Shown here: piece by piece, positions 60,005 to 64,000 of the stretch | How the letters are laid out: each line of letters starts with the position of its first letter | Numbering within the stretch: the stretch's first letter is position 1 | NCBI RefSeq assembly: GCF_963675165.1 | Contig: NC_087389.1 | Location: 2,700,001 to 2,764,000, forward strand | Reading direction: 5' to 3' | DNA length: 64,000 nt | From: Halichondria panicea | Taxonomy: Eukaryota > Porifera > Demospongiae > Suberitida > Halichondriidae | Position numbers and translations under genes: made by a program | The notes under the pieces: generated by a model | The model's database searches: none | The model's input: the letters and a program-made list of their open reading frames with translations, nothing else | Told to the model about the DNA's origin: nothing

Positions 60005-62753
60005 ATGTCTGGTGGATTTGTGAATAACAGCAGCTTGGAGGTACCCTCAGGCAATGGGTCGACTCTGAGCAGGGAGCTGTGTGACCTCACTCAAGGCTTC
60101 AGTTTCATCCTACAGACTGTACTGGGAGTGCTAGCCTTCAGCACCCTCCTGAGTAAGTCAGTCCTGCTGTGTACGTTGTGGCTAGGCAAGAGGCTGTAGT
60201 CTAGCTAAGCTTGTATGCTCAAGTGATAATGTCATTTAATACGGTAGCGTGTGCAGCTGACAAATTGACGTCGTGTGTGTGTGTCTATAGAATATGTGTC
60301 TATAGAATACACTGTTTCCTATAGCTAGATATAATAAGCTTGGGTCTTTTTGCTACGTATGGTAAATTAATTCTGACTCAGTAAATAACAATGCACTATC
60401 TGTACGTCCACGGTTGGGGGAATATTGCTATGAGTAAGAGTGGAATGTAACATCTTTAGCTGCTGTGTCTACGACTGTTTTATGTACGGTTTCTTATTAT
60501 TATTGTCCATCTGTTTGTTGTTGACGCTGCCACACCTTACAGTCAAGAGATACAAAGAGCCAGCTGAGTGTCGACGACCATTCTGGATATGGTGAGAAAT
60601 GTATACAGTGTACACATTATTCTTGTCCGTGTGATGTATTTGTGTTTGTATAACTATGTGTTCGGTGAGGGCACATTCCTTTAAGTTGCTATGGTGCTAT
60701 CAGATACACATATACACAGATTGAGTGCTGTACAATGATTATTGTTTATAACAATGATTCACACAGGGGAGCAGATACCACAAAGCAAGCACTAGGCATG
60801 CTGGAAATTCATTTCGTGAATCTTGGTCTTGCAGCAATTGTTACAGAGAAGGAGTGCATTACGTAAGTCACTCTTGTTATCTACATGTATAGGACAAGCT
60901 CCGGCCATGGGTACGTTGTGTATGCCGTACATGCTGTTTGTGTGGACAGTTGTTTACTGTAGTGATTGAATTAAACATAACCATATGTACATTATGCAAC
61001 ACAAAACAATACTCACAGAGATACGTGCATCAAGTTTATTTGTGATTGCAGATATTTGGTTAGTTTCCTGTTGGACTCAACCGTTGGATTGCTACTGATT
61101 TTCATCTTGCTGAAACTGGTGGCACTCATGGTGTACTGCTGCAAATGGCCACTTCTCAAGTCAGGAGAGTACGGTATGACACATGCAGTTGTCTTTGATG
61201 TGGTTGTGTCATACTAATATTGCCAAGGTTGTACACATGCATGATATAATTATGAGGTGTAAGTCGGTATTATTATGTCAGAGTGAATCTTCATCCAATG
61301 CAGGCACTCCATTCAAGTGTCACTATTGGCTGGCTCAGTGTGGTGTGTACCTGGCTGTTATGCTTGTAGAGAAGCTCATCGTCGGACCACTTATAATCTT
61401 TGACTTTTGGAACAAGGTGAAACTACTATAGCTACTATAAAAAGGAACATTGTGGCAGGTCTGATGCAAACTTCAGGATCAACTGTTTTTCAATTTGTTC
61501 CTGATAAGTCTATATGATTTTATTCAATTCAATTACAGATGGAAGTTGTACTGCCGTCAAATCAGAACGTGAGGGTCGTTATAGTCATCTTCATAGTGCC
61601 TTTTATAGTGAATGTACGTGAGTCAAATCATTCACTGGTTATTCACTAGGTTGTTAGCATTTCATGTGCCATCATAGATTGAATAGGGAGAGGGATTGGA
61701 AACGGAAGTTACCTCGAATTATATCCGCATTACGCCGGGTTTTAATCGAGGCTGTGTATCTAACGTTGGTAAAATCTTGTCTGCTAGATTATACTACATT
61801 TGTACTAAAACTTGCACTTCCAACTGACACTTGAGACCATATGGGACACAGTACACCGATGAGTTGCACAGTCTTAGCTATATTAGAAGCATTCTAGGTA
61901 CATAAAGATCTCATAGCGTGTTTTGTACCTCTAGCTCTCTTCACAAAAGTCAAAAATGTATATTTTTCTTTTCCAACTGATGCTCACCATTAGGAGGCAT
62001 GAGAATGACGTTTTAGGGGGCTCTGAATATCTTGTAGTGATCATAATTCATGAAACATTGTTTCCCGCGTGTTGAGCAACCGTAACACGGATTGACATTA
62101 AAGGATCTCTGGTGCCATGCTGCAAATTCAATGTAAAATGTCACGTGACGCTACTTCCGTTTCAAATCCCTCTCCCTATTCAATCTATGGTGCCATGAAC
62201 TTAAATCTAAAGCTGCGTACTTATAGTATTGTAGAGGAGCAGTTTCTATAAGAGTTTAGGTTTAGCCTTGTCCCTATGCCCACTTCTGCTCCTTATTACA
62301 ATGTGATTGCTCAGAGGCCTGTGTGGTTTTTCAAGTTTTGATAAGCTAATATCTGACTACAAGGTGGTAGGATAAGGTAGTGGTAGGATAAACTCAAATG
62401 GCAGCAAAATTCATGTTAAAACACGGGTATAGTCGAGTGGACCATGAATAATGAACTGGTCCAGGATACTCATTTTCCTTCATCACTCTCTCGTGCAGGT
62501 GTTAATGTTCTGGATAGTGGATAGTTTGCTGATGCGTAAACAGACTAAACAGAACAAGCCAGTGCCTTCAAAGAACAAGGCCAAGTACAACAAACTGAAG
62601 ACCACGGGAGACAGTGGGTCAGAGTCAGACGAGTGTGATGTCATCTACACTAGCATGAACCCACATAGCACTACAGTGACTGCCCAGCCCAGTAAGAACA
62701 AGTCTGATCACCCCATTAATATGAGCTTACTGTCTAGTGCTGATCGTAGGTAG
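60005..62753 (+). CDS. STIMATE: STIMATE (TMEM110), STIM-activating ER membrane protein
   Basis: STIMATE is a multi-pass ER protein that gathers at ER-plasma membrane junctions and promotes STIM1 activation for store-operated calcium entry. Seven phased exons: 60005-60152, 60543-60591, 60767-60862, 61052-61173, 61304-61416, 61539-61613 and 62499-62753 (TAG), about 285 aa (human 294). Conserved stretches are GFSFILQTVLGVLAFSTLL, KRYKEPAECRRPFWIW, DTTKQALGMLEIHFVNLGLA, SFLLDSTVGLLLIFILLKLV and VNVLMFWIVDSLLMRKQTKQ. Four or five membrane helices are visible. The C-terminal tail is Lys-rich then acidic/Ser-rich and shorter than in human. The last intron (61614-62498) carries an inverted-repeat element of about 517 bp. 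The N-terminus has two NxS/T sites (NNSS, GNGST), as expected for a luminal end, though the human topology should be checked. Confidence 0.92.
61673..62189. mobile_element. inverted-repeat element, GAGGGATTGGAA family, copy 2
   Basis: The left end CATAGATTGAATAGGGAGAG and the right end CTCTCCCTATTCAATCTATG are perfect reverse complements. The flanking GTGCCAT is duplicated on both sides (7 bp). The interior shares blocks with 46711-47049: CCTCGAATTATATCCGC, CGCCGGGTTTTAATCGAGGC and GAATGACGTTTTAGGGG. It lies in the last STIMATE intron. Confidence 0.92.
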
Positions 62754-63034
62754 TGTGTGCAGTGATGCTAGTGTTATTATAGTTTTATGTATAATATTAT
62801 TGTGTTTATAATACACAGGTTTTTAATCATTCTAACTGTTACAGGTATAATTTATATGACTGTACATGCATGCATGTACTGCACGGTGAATTAAATTAAA
62901 GCCAGTATGATTATGGTGTTTGTAAATATGAATGACACCCAAATTATCTCTTGTAGCTAGTGCAGATTAACCATGATGCGACCTAATAACTCCATAAATA
63001 GATTTTGTGAATGAAGTACATAATTATAAATCAT
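62754..63034. other. convergent spacer between STIMATE and ATP23
   Basis: This 281-bp gap is AT-rich, with ATTAAA-type signals near 62890 that could serve polyadenylation of STIMATE. No other feature is seen. Confidence 0.45.
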
Positions 63035-63786
63035 CTATGGTGGGACTCGTTCAAAAGGCACGGTGTCTCTGAAGCAAGTTTGAAACACCTTGTCTACAAC
63101 TCTCTTTGCTTCTTTTTCTGGTATGTCTCTAATACACAGTACACTTTTCATGGCTCTCTCCCGAACACACACCTGCAAGGGACAATTAAAAGATGATGTG
63201 TGAGTCAAAGCGAATATCTACTTTACAATCATGCATGCACATGGGAATAGATGCTGCAGATGTATAAAGTGCAATGTACAAACTGAACCATAATATTATT
63301 GTCATTTAGGTGACAATTTTTGTACAAAGGCCGAAAACTTGTTCCCCACAACTGCCTATTATCAGGTAGTGCTATACCAGGAGTGCATTCATGCACTCCT
63401 GGTACTACACATAATGTGATGTCTAATTTATCTCTCAGCCCTAGATCTAGTCATTTGCACAACAAACAGTATACATTGGAACCCCTAAACGTGGACTCCC
63501 TGAAACAAGGACACCTTTAATAAGACACTCAACCAAGTCCCAAACTGGCAGCACTCAAACATACCTGATGGTGTTTTCTCCATCCGAATTTGAACCGTGT
63601 GAAGTTTTCCTTCCAGAAGAAACACTCCCCACTGAGGTTGGCTGCCCTTATCTCAGTACAAGCCAGGTGTTCGAGGTTGTCCCAGTCAAGGTGGGCCCGG
63701 CAGTAGTCATATGTGTGGACCAGCTCGTGAGTGAGCACATCGTTCATGTGCCCTTGAGAGAAGATGTTGTTCTCACACAGCACAAC
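63035..63786 (-). CDS. ATP23: ATP23-like mitochondrial metalloprotease, C-terminal part
   Basis: ATP23 is a zinc metalloprotease of the mitochondrial intermembrane space. In yeast it matures Atp6 and helps ATP synthase assembly; the human protein is also called XRCC6BP1/KUB3. Two exons are in the window: 63565-63786 and 63035-63172 (TAG), about 119 residues. The upstream exons lie to the right, beyond 64000. [20 protein letters not shown] matches the human QVVLCQNNIHNQAHMNRVVT, followed by the active-site [35 protein letters not shown] and [12 protein letters not shown]. The C-terminal part [10 protein letters not shown] stops short of the human tail. The HEXXH zinc motif is intact. Confidence 0.93.
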
Positions 63787-63849
63787 CTGATTATATTTAC
63801 AGCAATTCATCAATTTAATGAGGCATATTTATATCATTATTATTATTAG

Positions 63850-64000
63850 AAGGTGAAAAACGTTTGCGAATGAGCCAAATCATCAGAAAAATTGACCCTT
63901 TTGCGAACTAACTATTGTGTTCCTTGCCGGACGTGTGTATTAATTTAGGTTTTGCGATTTAGGTTTTTGTGATGTTATTTTTTCAATGTTCGCAAAGTTG
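63850..64000. repeat. dispersed repeat, copy 2 (runs off window)
   Basis: It is collinear with 33970-34150, as described there. It lies in the ATP23 intron and continues past the right edge. Confidence 0.7.

Noticed and set aside
63320-63520. 66-aa + strand reading frame
   Set aside because: It lies in the intron between the two visible ATP23 exons and shows no conserved feature.

Overview
This is a 64 kb piece of a compact, intron-rich animal nuclear genome. The genes are clearly metazoan: leukotriene A4 hydrolase, CEP41, a Dbl-family RhoGEF, TMEM177, NDUFAF3, TUBGCP6, CFAP20DC, sortilin, CPT2, STIMATE and ATP23. Introns are GT-AG with at least one GC-AG, and many are only about 50-60 nt long. 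Genes lie close together, and AT-rich spacers are full of short palindromic words (TACATGTA, GCATGCAT, ATAATTAT) and small inverted-repeat elements. A demosponge or another early-branching invertebrate fits best. That is an inference from gene structure and base composition, not a proven identity.

Layout, left to right. The 3' part of PFKFB (+) carries a tRNA-Arg(ACG) inside one of its introns. Next come a membrane-anchored fucosyltransferase-like gene (+), then LTA4H (-, 19 exons), head to head with a short unrecognised gene (+). A repeat-rich gap leads to CEP41 (-). After another repeat-rich gap come a DH-PH RhoGEF (-) and TMEM177 (-), which is head to head with NDUFAF3 (+). TUBGCP6 (-, 22 exons) and CFAP20DC (-) follow, the latter head to head with SORT1 (+). 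CPT2 (-) is head to head with STIMATE (+). The window ends with the 3' part of ATP23 (-).

Exons were assembled by hand from splice sites, reading-frame phase and remembered protein family sequence. For nearly all genes every junction keeps phase, and total lengths match the families (LTA4H 614 aa, SORT1 about 818 aa, CPT2 about 655 codons, CFAP20DC about 695 aa). First exons of CEP41 and CPT2 are uncertain.

There is no operon logic here. Four genes are mitochondrial by family (TMEM177, NDUFAF3, CPT2, ATP23), three are centrosomal or ciliary (CEP41, TUBGCP6, CFAP20DC), and several pairs share short divergent promoters. Introns and spacers hold several families of non-autonomous terminal-inverted-repeat elements, including two copies with perfect 9-bp target duplications. 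I saw no bacterial-type defence system, CRISPR array, rRNA gene or autonomous transposase. The items most worth a second look are the HEXXH motif in TMEM177, the inverted duplicate of a CFAP20DC exon inside TUBGCP6 intron 1, the unusual repeats in TUBGCP6, and the unrecognised gene beside LTA4H.
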